This document shows positions 23,186 through 33,081 of a DNA stretch of 33,340 nt, in pieces (positions within the stretch are counted from its first letter, which is position 1; every line of letters begins with the position of its first letter). Origin of the DNA: Cytophagia bacterium (GTDB taxonomy: Bacteria > Bacteroidota > Bacteroidia > Cytophagales > Spirosomataceae); NCBI GenBank assembly GCA_004293645.1, contig REAB01000075.1, positions 1 to 33,340 on the forward strand, given 5' to 3'. The notes beneath the pieces are model-generated. The model was not told where the DNA came from, did not search any database, and saw nothing but the letters and a program-made list of their open reading frames with translations. The translations under genes were made by a program, and so were the position numbers.

Positions 23186-23425
23186 ATGAAAACCTATTCA
23201 ATAGCACAATTGGCGTTGCGAAATGGCCAAGACAAGGAAGATATTTGGGTGGCTTTTCAAGGAATAATTTATGACGTAAAAAAATCGCGGCTTTGGCGCG
23301 ATGGCAAGCATTATGAACACTGGGCGGGGCAAGATTTAACCCAAGAACTGGAAGATGCGCCCCACACCGACAAAGTATTTGAGCGTTTTGAAGTGGTAGG
23401 CCATTTGATTAAAAACGAAGAATGA
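23186..23425 (+). CDS. Cytochrome b5-like heme-binding domain protein
   Basis: The 79-residue protein is one cytochrome b5-like domain (PF00173 type) without signal peptide or membrane anchor. The strand WVAFQGIIYDVKKSRLW (21-37) corresponds to the G-x-V-Y-D-V strand of the family. The segment KHYEHWAGQDLT (41-52) replaces the HPGG heme motif, and His60 in DAPH is a candidate second ligand. Histidines 42 or 45 with 60 would then coordinate heme, or a non-heme ligand if this belongs to the MAPR-like branch. The stop codon overlaps the ATG of porQ by four bases (ATGA), so the two are translationally coupled. Confidence 0.82.
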   Translation: MKTYSIAQLALRNGQDKEDIWVAFQGIIYDVKKSRLWRDGKHYEHWAGQDLTQELEDAPHTDKVFERFEVVGHLIKNEE

Positions 23426-24429
23426 AAAAATTGGTCCGCGTGGTTTTTGTTGGTTTGTTGTTGGTTCAATCATTGTGTGTGGCGCAAAATTTGGGAGGGC
23501 AGCAGGCTTTTTCGTTTCTGAATCTACCCATCAATGCTTTTACCAATGGCTTGGGCGGCATGGGTATTTCGGCAACAGGCGACGTGAGCCAAGCGTGGAG
23601 TTCGCCCGCGCTACTTGACTCTACCCACCGAAACCAAGCGGCTTTTACCGTAGCTCCCTATTTAGCTGGTGCTAAGATGGTTACGGCTTCTTACGGCCTG
23701 CCCACCGCGCAACGCTGGGCTTTGGGAATGCAGTATTTGCACTACGGCACGATGCCTTTAATTGATAATGTTGGGAATGAAACAGGAACTTTTTCGGCTG
23801 CCGACTACGACCTCCTGCTCGCGCACGCTCGTACGGAGGGAAATATCACGATGGGAGCAACTGCCAAGCTGGTTGGGTCGGGCATTGAAAGCTATCAATC
23901 TTGGGCGGCGGTGGTTGATTTAGCGGGGTTCTTTAAGCATCCTAAGCGCGACCTTACTTTTGGGTTGGCCGTAAAAAATGCGGGTGTTTTTTTGAAACGC
24001 TACTCGCTTACCGACGATTCAGAATTGCCTTTTGATGTGCAGATTGGGGCTACTTTCAAGCCCCGCTTCATGCCTTTGCGTTTTTCGGTTACGTTGCATC
24101 GCCTCCACCAGTGGAACCTTGTTTTCAACGACCCCAGCATCAATTTTACATTCGATAGCAACGGCAACCGCATGGTGAAAAAAGTGTCGGGTGTCGAAAA
24201 ACTGGCGCGGCACGTGATAATTGGCACCGAAGTATTGTTGCACAAAAATTTTCGTTTGTTGCTGGGTTACAACCATTTACGGCGGCAAGAAATGCAATTA
24301 ACTAAGGCGGCAGGAGTAGCTGGATTTTCGTTTGGACTGCTGGCGCAAACCTCCAGATTTGGCTTTTCGTACGCTTACGCCATTCAACACATAGCGGGTG
24401 GTTTGCACGCAATTTCTTTTCGGTTTTGA
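23422..24429 (+). CDS. porQ: Type IX secretion system protein PorQ-like
   Basis: The 335-residue protein has a signal peptide (about 1-21, ending CVA). It then shows the PorQ/PorV-like outer-membrane pattern: QQAFSFLNLPINAFTNGLGGMGISATGDVSQAWSSPALLDSTHRNQAAFTV in the first 75 mature residues, then beta strands to the C-terminus ending in phenylalanine (AISFRF). PorQ is an accessory barrel protein of the type IX secretion system in Porphyromonas and relatives. Its gene overlaps the cytochrome b5-like gene upstream. The sprA gene, encoding the translocon of the same secretion system, lies 235 nt downstream on the same strand. A weak five-bp hairpin lies between them, so they are probably separate units. 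Confidence 0.85.
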   Translation: MKKLVRVVFVGLLLVQSLCVAQNLGGQQAFSFLNLPINAFTNGLGGMGISATGDVSQAWSSPALLDSTHRNQAAFTVAPYLAGAKMVTASYGLPTAQRWALGMQYLHYGTMPLIDNVGNETGTFSAADYDLLLAHARTEGNITMGATAKLVGSGIESYQSWAAVVDLAGFFKHPKRDLTFGLAVKNAGVFLKRYSLTDDSELPFDVQIGATFKPRFMPLRFSVTLHRLHQWNLVFNDPSINFTFDSNGNRMVKKVSGVEKLARHVIIGTEVLLHKNFRLLLGYNHLRRQEMQLTKAAGVAGFSFGLLAQTSRFGFSYAYAIQHIAGGLHAISFRF

Positions 24430-24664
24430 CGGGCTTTTGAGTTTTTGATAACTCCATAAAGAATGCCGAATAGGAAACTGACAAAGGCACTACTCCCCTC
24501 AGTAAAGTACGAAAAAGGGGATTTAATTATGTCTTTTAACGCGCAAATTCGTACATTTACGTTGCCGTTTCTAAAAATTTTTCGATGCTTTCAGACAATT
24601 GGCAAGGTTTTCGCCGTTAGAATAAATAAGAGATAAAATTGAACGCTATCGAACTATACGCCTT

Positions 24665-27600
24665 GTGTTGAGTAAATTTTACCCATTATTTCGTAAAACC
24701 ACCGCCCCTGTCTTTTTGCTATGGGGTTTTTTATGCTTGGTATCGCTCGAAGATTTTGCCCAAACTACCCGCCCCGCCGCCAAAGACACCAGCCGAAACA
24801 CCAAACAAGGCCGCCGACTGCTCTATTCGCAGTGGCGCGACCGCCCCAGCAACCGCTACAACTACAAGCCACCGCGCTCGTCGCTTTTTTTGAAAGACCC
24901 CAAAAATCTCAAAAACGAGTTTAGAATAGACACCAGCAAGCAGATGTCGGTTTATGAGCGCATTGGCGACCCCAAAGGCCCCACGCTCAACTACCGCAAT
25001 CCGCTGACGATGACCTACGAAGATTTTCAGAAATTGCAGGACCGCCGTGTTTTTAACAATTTACTCCGCGACTACTCGGCCAAACAAGACGGCAGGGGAG
25101 CCATGGGCGCACGCGGTTTATTGCCCAAACTCGAACTTCCGCCCGCCCTCGACCGCCTTTTTGGGAGTAATATCGTTGATTTTAAGCCCAATGGTTTTGT
25201 GATGCTCGACTTTGGCATAGTACACCAGAAAATTGATAATCCCGCCAGTCAGATTCAGCAACGGCGTAACACTAATTTTGATTTTAACGAGCAAATCAAC
25301 ATCAACTTTAACGGAAAAGTAGGAGAAAACCTTGGTTTGGGAGCTAATTTCGACAGCAAAGCCAGTTTTAATTTTGAAAATCAATTCAAACTCAACTACC
25401 GACCAGGCAATTTGAACAAACCCAATTTGCCAAGCTTGCCCAGCGGAAACATAGGTCAATTAGGCGAATTGGGTATAACTCCTAATTTGGGCAGTGCGGG
25501 CTTGGGGTCGGGGTTTATGCCCGAAAACGAGAATATTATTCAAGATGTGCAAGTGGGAAACTTAACTTGGCAACTGCCTTCGCAATTGATTCCAGGCGTA
25601 CAAAACTTGTTTGGGGCCAAGGTAGATTTGCGTTTTGGGCGGTTGGGTGCTACGCTCGTGGCCTCGCAGCAACGCTCGCGGCAGCAGTGCATTACGCTAC
25701 GCGGCGGCGTGCAAAACCGTCAGTTTGAAATTCGGGCCGACCAATATGACGAAAACCGCCACTTTTTCTTGTCTTATTTTTTTAGAGAAAACTACGAACG
25801 GTGGCTGAGCAACTTACCCATGATTATGTCGGGCGTAACCGTAACGCGGGTGGAAGTTTACGTAACCAACCGCACCAACAACACCGAAACCCTGCGCAAC
25901 ATCATTGGGTTTTCGGACTTGGGTGAGGCCAAACCTTTTAACAGTGGTAATCCCAGCCTCCTGCCCATTAAAAACCCTGCCAACCCCGTTGATAACCTCA
26001 ACAACGGCCTTTACAAAAAAGCTACCACCGACCCCGATTTGCGCCAAGTAGATAAAACGACCTTTGCCATTGACAACGGCTACAAATTGAATCGTGGCAC
26101 CGACTACGACATTTTGCGCGGGGCCAAACGCCTCTCTGAGCGCGAATATAAATTTAACCCCCAATTGGGCTACGTGTCGCTGGTGGGGCGACTCCAAAAC
26201 GACGAGATACTGGCCGTGGCTTACGAATACACCATCAATGGTCGAAAATACAAAGTGGGCGAATTGACCGAAGACTACCAAGCACGCCGCGACGATGAGA
26301 TACTGGTTTTGAAAATGCTCAAATCGACTACGCTGCGCAACAACACCGAGCACCCCATGTGGGATTTGATGATGAAAAACGTGTATTCGCTGAATACCAC
26401 GCAGTTGGGGCGGCAAAATTTTCAGATGCGGATTATTTACAAAGACGACTTGACGGGCATTGACAACCCCAACTTGCAAGAAGGTCGCCGCCTCCAAAAC
26501 CAACCGCTGCTGCGCGTGATGGGCCTCGATAAACTCAACCCCCTCAACGACCCCCAGCCCGACGGCAACTTTGACTTTGTGGAAGACGTAACCGTTGACA
26601 GTCGTTTTGGCCGCATCATGTTTCCTGTTTTGGAGCCTTTTGGCAGGAGTTTGGCCAAAAGATTTGACCCCGACGAAGAAATATTACGCAACAAATACGT
26701 CTTTAACGAACTCTACCGCACCACCCAAATTGACGCGCAGCAGATTACCGAGAAGAATAAATTTTTCTTAAAAGGCTCGTATCAGGGCGGGGCAGGTGGC
26801 TCGTCGGTGCCCTTGCCGTATGGCGTTTCCGAACGCTCGGTTACGGTAAAAGCGGGGGGCGTGCAATTGCAACAAGGCACCGACTACATGGTTGAAGCCC
26901 AAGCGGGGCAGTTGCGCATCATGAACGAGAGTGTTATCAACTCTGGCCGCGACATTGAAGTGTGTTACGAGCAGCCCGACTTGTTTCAGAACCAAATCAG
27001 GACGTTACTTGGAATGCGCTTAGATTACATTGTGAGCCGCGATATGCGAGTAGGCTTTACGGGAATGCGAATGCGCGAAACCCCGCCAGGCTTTTTGACG
27101 CGCTCAGCCATTGGAAATGAACCCGTCAGCAACAGCATCATTGGAGCCGATGTGAGCTTTCGGAAAGAGTCAAGGTTTTTGACTAAAATGCTCGATGCGC
27201 TGCCACTAATACAAACCAAAGAACCGTCGAGCATTAATTTTCAGGGCGAAGTAGCCCAGTCGTTTGCGGGGCTGCACCCGCAGGTGCAAGGTCGCTCTTT
27301 TATTGACGACTTTGAGTCGGCCCGCACGCAGTTTGACCTCACGCGGCAGCCCCAACGCTGGCGTTTGGGAGCTACGCCGCAGCAGTTTCCGCAGGGCTCA
27401 GCCCTCAACCCACTCGAATACGGCTACAAACGCGCCAAAATTTCGGCCTATACCATTGATCCTACTTTTTCGGGGAGAGGCAATATTGGATTTGCCCAGA
27501 AACCAGCCAATATCACCCCAGCCGACTTGAACAACTTTTACGAAAAACTTTTTGCCCCGCAGGATATTTTTGCGGGACGCTCGCTGTTCTTGGTCAATTT

Positions 27601-30600
27601 GCCTGAAAACATTTTGGATATTTCGTACTTCCCAAGCGAACGCGGAATGTACAATTACAACCCCGACCTCACCGCCGACGGTCGCCTCCAAAACCCCCGC
27701 CAAAACTTTGGGGCTGTTACCCGCGCCATTGCCTCCGATGTGGATTTTGACAACGCCAACGTCGAAAACTTGGAATTTTGGCTCATGGACCCATTCAAAG
27801 AAACCCCTAATGGAGTAATAAATGACGGGTCGGGTAATAAGCCTGCCAGCAATACCACGGGTGGACGGTTGGTGTTTAACTTAGGCGAAATTTCGGAAGA
27901 TGTGGTCAAAAATGGCCGCTATGATTTTGAAACCGGCCTACCTATTGACTCCATCATACCAGGCAATGGAAGAGGAAGCAACGTGGCGCAGTCGGCTTGG
28001 GGTTATTCTACCCGTTCGCAGTTTATTGTCAACGCTTTTACGAACCAACCAGGCGCACGCGCCAAGCAAGACGTAGGACTTGACGGCCTCAGCAACGCTC
28101 AAGAACGGAAGTTTTTTAAGCAAAACTACCTCGACCGCCTGACCCAACTCACCACCGCTGCCCGCCGCCAAATAGAAGCCGACCCCTCTGGCGACGATTT
28201 TGAGTTTTATTTTTCGGCCAAAGCCGACAGCGCCGACAAAAAAATTGTAGCACGTTACAAAAACTTTTTGGGCATGGAAAACAACACCCCAGAGTTTGAT
28301 GCCAACGTAAACATTACCCCCGCTTCCACCAACCAGCCCGACATCGAAGACCTCAACATTGACAATACCATCAACGACCAAGAGTCTTACTATGAATACA
28401 ACATACCGCTCAAACCAGGGCAGTTTGAGGTGGGCAAAAATTACATTGTTGATAAAGTAACCGCCCCCAACGACGCGGGCGAAACCATCAATTGGTACCA
28501 GTTTCGTATTCCAGTGCGGGAGTTTTCGGGCAAACAAGGCAACATCAACGGCTTCAAGTCTATTCGATTTATGCGGATGTACCTCACCGATTGGGAGCAG
28601 CCTGTGGTGTTGCGTTTTGCCCAGTTGCAACTCGTGGCTACCCAATACCGCAAATACCTGAACGACCTCAACGCCCGTGGCTTGCAAGAAGTACCCGAGC
28701 CTTACGATGCTCAATTTGTGGTTTCAACGGTGAGCGTTGAAGAAAACAGCGCCACCACTGCCCCCGCAGCGGGCGAGGCGCGGCGTTTTATTTACACCGT
28801 ACCACCAGGCTATGTCCGCGACCGCGACTTTACGCAGGCCAACCAACGTGAGCTCAACGAGCAATCTATGAGTTTGTGCGCTACCAACCTCCGCGATGGC
28901 GACTCGCGGGCGGCTTTTAAGAATGTGAGCAGCCTCAATTTACTGTTTAGAGAGCGCATCAAAATGAACGTGCACATGCACCGACCAAAACAAACCGACG
29001 AAAATGACGCGAACGTATCGGCTTTTTTGCGATTGGGCACCGACATTACCGAAAACTACTACGAAATAGAAATTACCAACCTCCGCCCCACCCAATCAAA
29101 CGTGCGCGACGAGTCGCTGGTGTGGCCGCTGCAAAACGACATTGACGTGGCGCTCAACGACTTGATAACCACCAAAGCCGAGCGCGACCGCCAAGCCATT
29201 CCATCGCTGACGATTCCTTACACCATCGAAAAAATAGATGACCTCGGTCGTTTGTACCGAATTACGGTAGTGGGCAGGCCAGATTTAAGCAACGTAATGA
29301 CCATCATGATTGGCATGAGAAATCCGCGCTCGGTTGATCAACGCCCCCAGAGTTTTTGTTTGTGGGTAAACGAACTGGTGGTAACGGGTTTTGAGAATCA
29401 GTCGGGAATTGCGGCTATGGCGCGCATGGATTTGAAATTGGCCGATTTTGCCACCGTTCAAATGGCGGGTAAACTCACTACTTTTGGGTTTGGGGGCGTG
29501 CAGCAAAAAGTAGGCGACCGCTCGCGCGACAATACGCGGGAGTTCAGCGTGTCATCGGCTATCAACGTGGATAAATTATTGCCCGAAAAATGGGGTTTTA
29601 AAATTCCGCTTTACATCAACTACGACCTGCGCGACGTAAGGCCCAACTTTAATCCTTTCGACCCCGACACGCCCTTGCAAACCTCGCTGGGCAACTACGC
29701 CGAAAACGACCCGCGCAGCCAAGATTTGGCCAATGCCGCCATCGAACGTGCTGAGCGAAAGGGTTTTAACTTTTCGAACGTGCGCAAAACCAAAACCAAC
29801 CCCAACGCCAAACGGCACTTCTGGGATTTTGAGAACTTGAGCTTTACCTACGCTTTCAGCGAACAAACCCGCCGCAACAGCATGATAGCCGACTACGCGC
29901 AGCGGCAATACAAGGGTGGTATTGCGTACCAATATGCTTTCCCGCAAAAAACCTGGGAGCCACTCCGCAATTATGAAAGTCTGGACCGACCTTATTTGGA
30001 GTTGCTCAAAGATTTTAACGTGTCGCCTTTGCCTACTTTGGTGGCATTGCGGGTAGAAGGAAATCGAAGTTTTACGCGCACCGTTTATCGTGGCTCCGAC
30101 CTCGGAACGGAAGGCCAAGAACCTTTTTTTGAAAAGTTTTTTCTCTTCAATCGCGCCTACGACCTCAACTGGAACCTCACCAAGAGCATTGTGCTGGCGT
30201 ACAGTGCGCAGGCCAACGCGGCCGTGGACGAACCCATGGGCGACCTCAACACCGATGCCAAACGCGACACGCTTTGGATGAATTTTAGGAAGCTCGGCCG
30301 CATGAAAAACTACAACCAAACCGTTAAAGCCACCTACCGTTTGCCGCTCGAACGTTTCCCGCTTTTAGACTGGATGACCGCCGATTATAGCCACAATATT
30401 ACGTACCAATACACCGCTAACTCGCTGGGAATCAGGGATACGACGGGTACTTATTTGGGCAATGTTATCAAAGATACCGGTAGGTGGACTTTGCGTAATG
30501 ACGAATTGTTTGGCAATACCATCAGAAACAGCGTAGAACGGAGTATCAGAGGGAAAATTGATTTTGTAAAATTGTACAATAAAATCAAGTATTTGAACTT

Positions 30601-32110
30601 TGCCAATCGGCCTTCTGCTCCGCGCAAGAATTTTGCCCGTAGCCCTGGCGACGACGAAGAAATTAACCGCGAACCAAGCCGATTTGCCAAAAACATAACC
30701 CGATTTTTGATGGCTGTGCGTGGCATTGACGTGGACTACACCAACGAACGTAGCACCATCTTGCCAGGTTTTTTGCCCGACCAGCCCAAGCTCTTTGGCT
30801 TTGGAAATGATGCCCAAAACGCGCCTGGTTCGGCGTTTATTTTTGGCAGCCAAGACCCCAACTTCGCCGCTCGCGCCGCCGAAAATGGCTGGCTGTCGCG
30901 CAGTACGCAGTTAAACCAACCTTTTACCCAAACCATCAACAAACGTTTTCGCGCTTCGATGCGAATCGAACCCATCAAAGATTTGCGCATTACGCTCGAA
31001 GCCCGCCTGACGCGCGGCGACGAATACCGCGTTTTTTACCAGCCCGAAACCTTGGGTGGACCTTTCAAGGCGTTGAGCCCGTTCAGAGGTGGCAATTTTG
31101 AAATGTCGTTTATGTCGTTCAAAACGGCCTTTGCCCGCATTGATGGCAACTACAATTCGCCCGTTTTTGAGCAATTTAAGGCCAATATTGACCCCATCAG
31201 AAAACGCCTTGACGCGCTGCAATTGCAAGACCCCAACTATAAAGCCGAGTACGACAAGCAAATAGCCAGAAACCCCGAGTTTAAGGCAGCTCGTTACGAT
31301 TCTACTTCGCAAGATGTACTGATTCGGGCGTTTTTTGCGGCCTACAATGGCAAAGACCCCGAAAAGGTAACGCTCAATCCGTTTTTGAGTTTTCCACTGC
31401 CCAACTGGCGCGTTGATTACGGCGGCCTGTCGCAGTTGAAAGCTTTCAAGAAGATTTTTAGCTCCTTTACCATCGAGCACAGCTACCAATCTACTTATCG
31501 CGTGGGCAACTTCACATCAGCGCTCAACTATAACGAACTATTTCTCAACTTGGCCGTTCGCAACTATCCCACAGCGGTTTTTACCAACGATTTGAACCAG
31601 TTTATTCCCGTTTTTGCGATTAGTACCATTTCGCTGTCCGAGAAATTTGCGCCGCTGATTGGTATTCGGGCCAGAACGGTAAGCCGCATTGACGTTGCTT
31701 TGAGCTACAACCAAGACCGAGACGTGATCTTAAGTCCATCAACCTCACAGGTGGCAGAGACTTTCAACCGCGACATTACGACCACAATCGGATTTACTAA
31801 AAACAACGTCCGAATTCCGTTTCGCATCAACGGAAAATTTCCGCGCCTCAAAAACGATTTGCAAGCGCGCTGCACCCTTACCTTTCGCGAATCGCTCGCC
31901 ATTTTGCGCCGCCTCAACGACGTACCTGCGGCAAAATCGGGGCAAATCAATTTTCAGTTGAGGCCGCAGGTCAATTATACCGTTAGCAAACTTTGGAGCA
32001 TTATGCTCTACTTCGACCGCTCTTTCAACGACGTTTTGGTGCTCAATACGACCCCCCGCGCTAGAACTTCGGGTGGTATTCAGGTGCGTTTTAACGTGGC
32101 TGAGTTGTAA
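24665..32110 (+). CDS. sprA: Cell-surface protein SprA / Sov, type IX translocon
   Basis: The 2481-residue outer-membrane protein is the size and sequence type of SprA of Flavobacterium and Sov of Porphyromonas, the giant beta-barrel that forms the type IX secretion pore. The start is GTG (24665), or TTG one codon later; no ATG is in frame. From it a signal peptide runs to about residue 33 (core PVFLLWGFLCLVSL, cleavage near FAQ). Family landmarks include NGFVMLDFGI (about 176-185), the NFDFNEQININFNGKVGE strand pair (about 205-222), and the very C-terminal beta strand SGGIQVRFNVAEL. The gene is unbroken. An upstream TACATTTA (24552-24559) resembles a -7 box but ends in A rather than G. The neighbouring porQ supports the role in T9SS and gliding. 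Confidence 0.96.
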   Translation: MLSKFYPLFRKTTAPVFLLWGFLCLVSLEDFAQTTRPAAKDTSRNTKQGRRLLYSQWRDRPSNRYNYKPPRSSLFLKDPKNLKNEFRIDTSKQMSVYERIGDPKGPTLNYRNPLTMTYEDFQKLQDRRVFNNLLRDYSAKQDGRGAMGARGLLPKLELPPALDRLFGSNIVDFKPNGFVMLDFGIVHQKIDNPASQIQQRRNTNFDFNEQININFNGKVGENLGLGANFDSKASFNFENQFKLNYRPGNLNKPNLPSLPSGNIGQLGELGITPNLGSAGLGSGFMPENENIIQDVQVGNLTWQLPSQLIPGVQNLFGAKVDLRFGRLGATLVASQQRSRQQCITLRGGVQNRQFEIRADQYDENRHFFLSYFFRENYERWLSNLPMIMSGVTVTRVEVYVTNRTNNTETLRNIIGFSDLGEAKPFNSGNPSLLPIKNPANPVDNLNNGLYKKATTDPDLRQVDKTTFAIDNGYKLNRGTDYDILRGAKRLSEREYKFNPQLGYVSLVGRLQNDEILAVAYEYTINGRKYKVGELTEDYQARRDDEILVLKMLKSTTLRNNTEHPMWDLMMKNVYSLNTTQLGRQNFQMRIIYKDDLTGIDNPNLQEGRRLQNQPLLRVMGLDKLNPLNDPQPDGNFDFVEDVTVDSRFGRIMFPVLEPFGRSLAKRFDPDEEILRNKYVFNELYRTTQIDAQQITEKNKFFLKGSYQGGAGGSSVPLPYGVSERSVTVKAGGVQLQQGTDYMVEAQAGQLRIMNESVINSGRDIEVCYEQPDLFQNQIRTLLGMRLDYIVSRDMRVGFTGMRMRETPPGFLTRSAIGNEPVSNSIIGADVSFRKESRFLTKMLDALPLIQTKEPSSINFQGEVAQSFAGLHPQVQGRSFIDDFESARTQFDLTRQPQRWRLGATPQQFPQGSALNPLEYGYKRAKISAYTIDPTFSGRGNIGFAQKPANITPADLNNFYEKLFAPQDIFAGRSLFLVNLPENILDISYFPSERGMYNYNPDLTADGRLQNPRQNFGAVTRAIASDVDFDNANVENLEFWLMDPFKETPNGVINDGSGNKPASNTTGGRLVFNLGEISEDVVKNGRYDFETGLPIDSIIPGNGRGSNVAQSAWGYSTRSQFIVNAFTNQPGARAKQDVGLDGLSNAQERKFFKQNYLDRLTQLTTAARRQIEADPSGDDFEFYFSAKADSADKKIVARYKNFLGMENNTPEFDANVNITPASTNQPDIEDLNIDNTINDQESYYEYNIPLKPGQFEVGKNYIVDKVTAPNDAGETINWYQFRIPVREFSGKQGNINGFKSIRFMRMYLTDWEQPVVLRFAQLQLVATQYRKYLNDLNARGLQEVPEPYDAQFVVSTVSVEENSATTAPAAGEARRFIYTVPPGYVRDRDFTQANQRELNEQSMSLCATNLRDGDSRAAFKNVSSLNLLFRERIKMNVHMHRPKQTDENDANVSAFLRLGTDITENYYEIEITNLRPTQSNVRDESLVWPLQNDIDVALNDLITTKAERDRQAIPSLTIPYTIEKIDDLGRLYRITVVGRPDLSNVMTIMIGMRNPRSVDQRPQSFCLWVNELVVTGFENQSGIAAMARMDLKLADFATVQMAGKLTTFGFGGVQQKVGDRSRDNTREFSVSSAINVDKLLPEKWGFKIPLYINYDLRDVRPNFNPFDPDTPLQTSLGNYAENDPRSQDLANAAIERAERKGFNFSNVRKTKTNPNAKRHFWDFENLSFTYAFSEQTRRNSMIADYAQRQYKGGIAYQYAFPQKTWEPLRNYESLDRPYLELLKDFNVSPLPTLVALRVEGNRSFTRTVYRGSDLGTEGQEPFFEKFFLFNRAYDLNWNLTKSIVLAYSAQANAAVDEPMGDLNTDAKRDTLWMNFRKLGRMKNYNQTVKATYRLPLERFPLLDWMTADYSHNITYQYTANSLGIRDTTGTYLGNVIKDTGRWTLRNDELFGNTIRNSVERSIRGKIDFVKLYNKIKYLNFANRPSAPRKNFARSPGDDEEINREPSRFAKNITRFLMAVRGIDVDYTNERSTILPGFLPDQPKLFGFGNDAQNAPGSAFIFGSQDPNFAARAAENGWLSRSTQLNQPFTQTINKRFRASMRIEPIKDLRITLEARLTRGDEYRVFYQPETLGGPFKALSPFRGGNFEMSFMSFKTAFARIDGNYNSPVFEQFKANIDPIRKRLDALQLQDPNYKAEYDKQIARNPEFKAARYDSTSQDVLIRAFFAAYNGKDPEKVTLNPFLSFPLPNWRVDYGGLSQLKAFKKIFSSFTIEHSYQSTYRVGNFTSALNYNELFLNLAVRNYPTAVFTNDLNQFIPVFAISTISLSEKFAPLIGIRARTVSRIDVALSYNQDRDVILSPSTSQVAETFNRDITTTIGFTKNNVRIPFRINGKFPRLKNDLQARCTLTFRESLAILRRLNDVPAAKSGQINFQLRPQVNYTVSKLWSIMLYFDRSFNDVLVLNTTPRARTSGGIQVRFNVAEL

Positions 32111-32615
32111 AAAAAATACAAGTCTTAGGGCAAGCCCAGCAAGAAATTGATGGTAAAGTGTGACACTGCCGCTTAGTCCTCTCCCCATTTTGCGAAACCT
32201 ATAAGTAGGTGAACATATTTAATCGACATTTCTGATTTATTTAAAACACTGATAATGAGTATTTTGAATTGCTGTGGACAGTCGACTATTGACGGTGGAC
32301 TACTTATTAGGGTGTAGTTTTATTTGATTTCAACATTAACACCTTCGAGTTTGTCTATAAATTGTTGGATGTTAATTGTTGATATGTCTAATTGGGAACA
32401 AATAACGGGTATCTTTTTAAACACTTTATTGTCGTTACTTGCTTCTGTCTCTTCTGTTACAAGATAGATTTCTTCAAGAAGTGGATTGTTTTTTTTGAGA
32501 TTTAGACAAGCCAAAATCATTTTCATATCGGCAGAGTTCATAAAGTCATTTTTCAATAAATCGTATTGAGCTTCACTTTTAAGTCTTGCTTTTTGAGATG
32601 TAACAACAAAATTGT

Positions 32616-32804
32616 CTGACACTAACGGATTTGGTGGGGCAAATAATATAGATACTGACTATTAGGTAGTTACAAAATTAGGGAACTGTTGTTTTGCTAC
32701 TTGGTGGGCAGGAAACTTGGTGGGCAGGAATTCTTTTTAACATACTGACAAACAACAAGTTACATATCGTTATTTTATACCCCCACCAAATTAGTTAGTG
32801 TCAG
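32616..32804. mobile_element. 189-bp MITE-like insertion with 8-bp target duplication
   Basis: The termini CTGACACTAAC (32616-32626) and GTTAGTGTCAG (32794-32804) are perfect 11-bp inverted repeats. The match continues inward to ATTTGGTGGGG, giving 22 of 24 positions. AAAATTGT is duplicated on both sides (32608-32615 and 32805-32812). There is no transposase gene, so the element is non-autonomous. Internally, a 16-bp unit (acttggtgggcaggaa) is tandemly duplicated at 32699-32714 and 32715-32730 and shares TTGGTGGG with the termini. Families with 8-bp duplications include IS66, IS256, IS1595, ISL3 and ISAs1; I cannot choose among them. Confidence 0.93.
32699..32730. repeat. Exact 16-bp tandem duplication within the element
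   Basis: Two identical, adjacent copies of acttggtgggcaggaa. The TTGGTGGG core also occurs in both termini of the insertion, so these may be transposase-binding sites. Confidence 0.85.
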
Positions 32805-33081
32805 AAAATTGTTATCCACCATTCTATAAAATTTGGCAGGTGCAGGTGGAAGAATAAACGCTGTATTGAGTGGAAGTTTATGTGTTTTGTTGAATGCTTT
32901 GTCAGAGAGAAATGAAAGTGCATCTAAAACAATTCCTTTGGAAATATATCTACATTCTTCAATTATTTTATCGATAACCAATATTTCGCCATTGGCAATT
33001 TTAGTTTTTACAGTTTCAAACAATATTTTTTGTTTGTCAAATGGCAAGTAATAACGAACCAGCGACAATAATGAACTGGTG

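Noticed and set aside
24529-24636. 35-codon ORF upstream of sprA
   Set aside because: No ribosome binding site, no protein-like pattern, and it overlaps the best -7 box candidate. I kept it only as a note.
24665-32110. Possible frameshift in the very long sprA gene
   Set aside because: The frame stays open for 2481 codons and both ends match the family, so it looks intact.
32111-32319. Gene or structured RNA after sprA
   Set aside because: Only small GGGC/GCCC pairings and no open frame. I see nothing supportable there.
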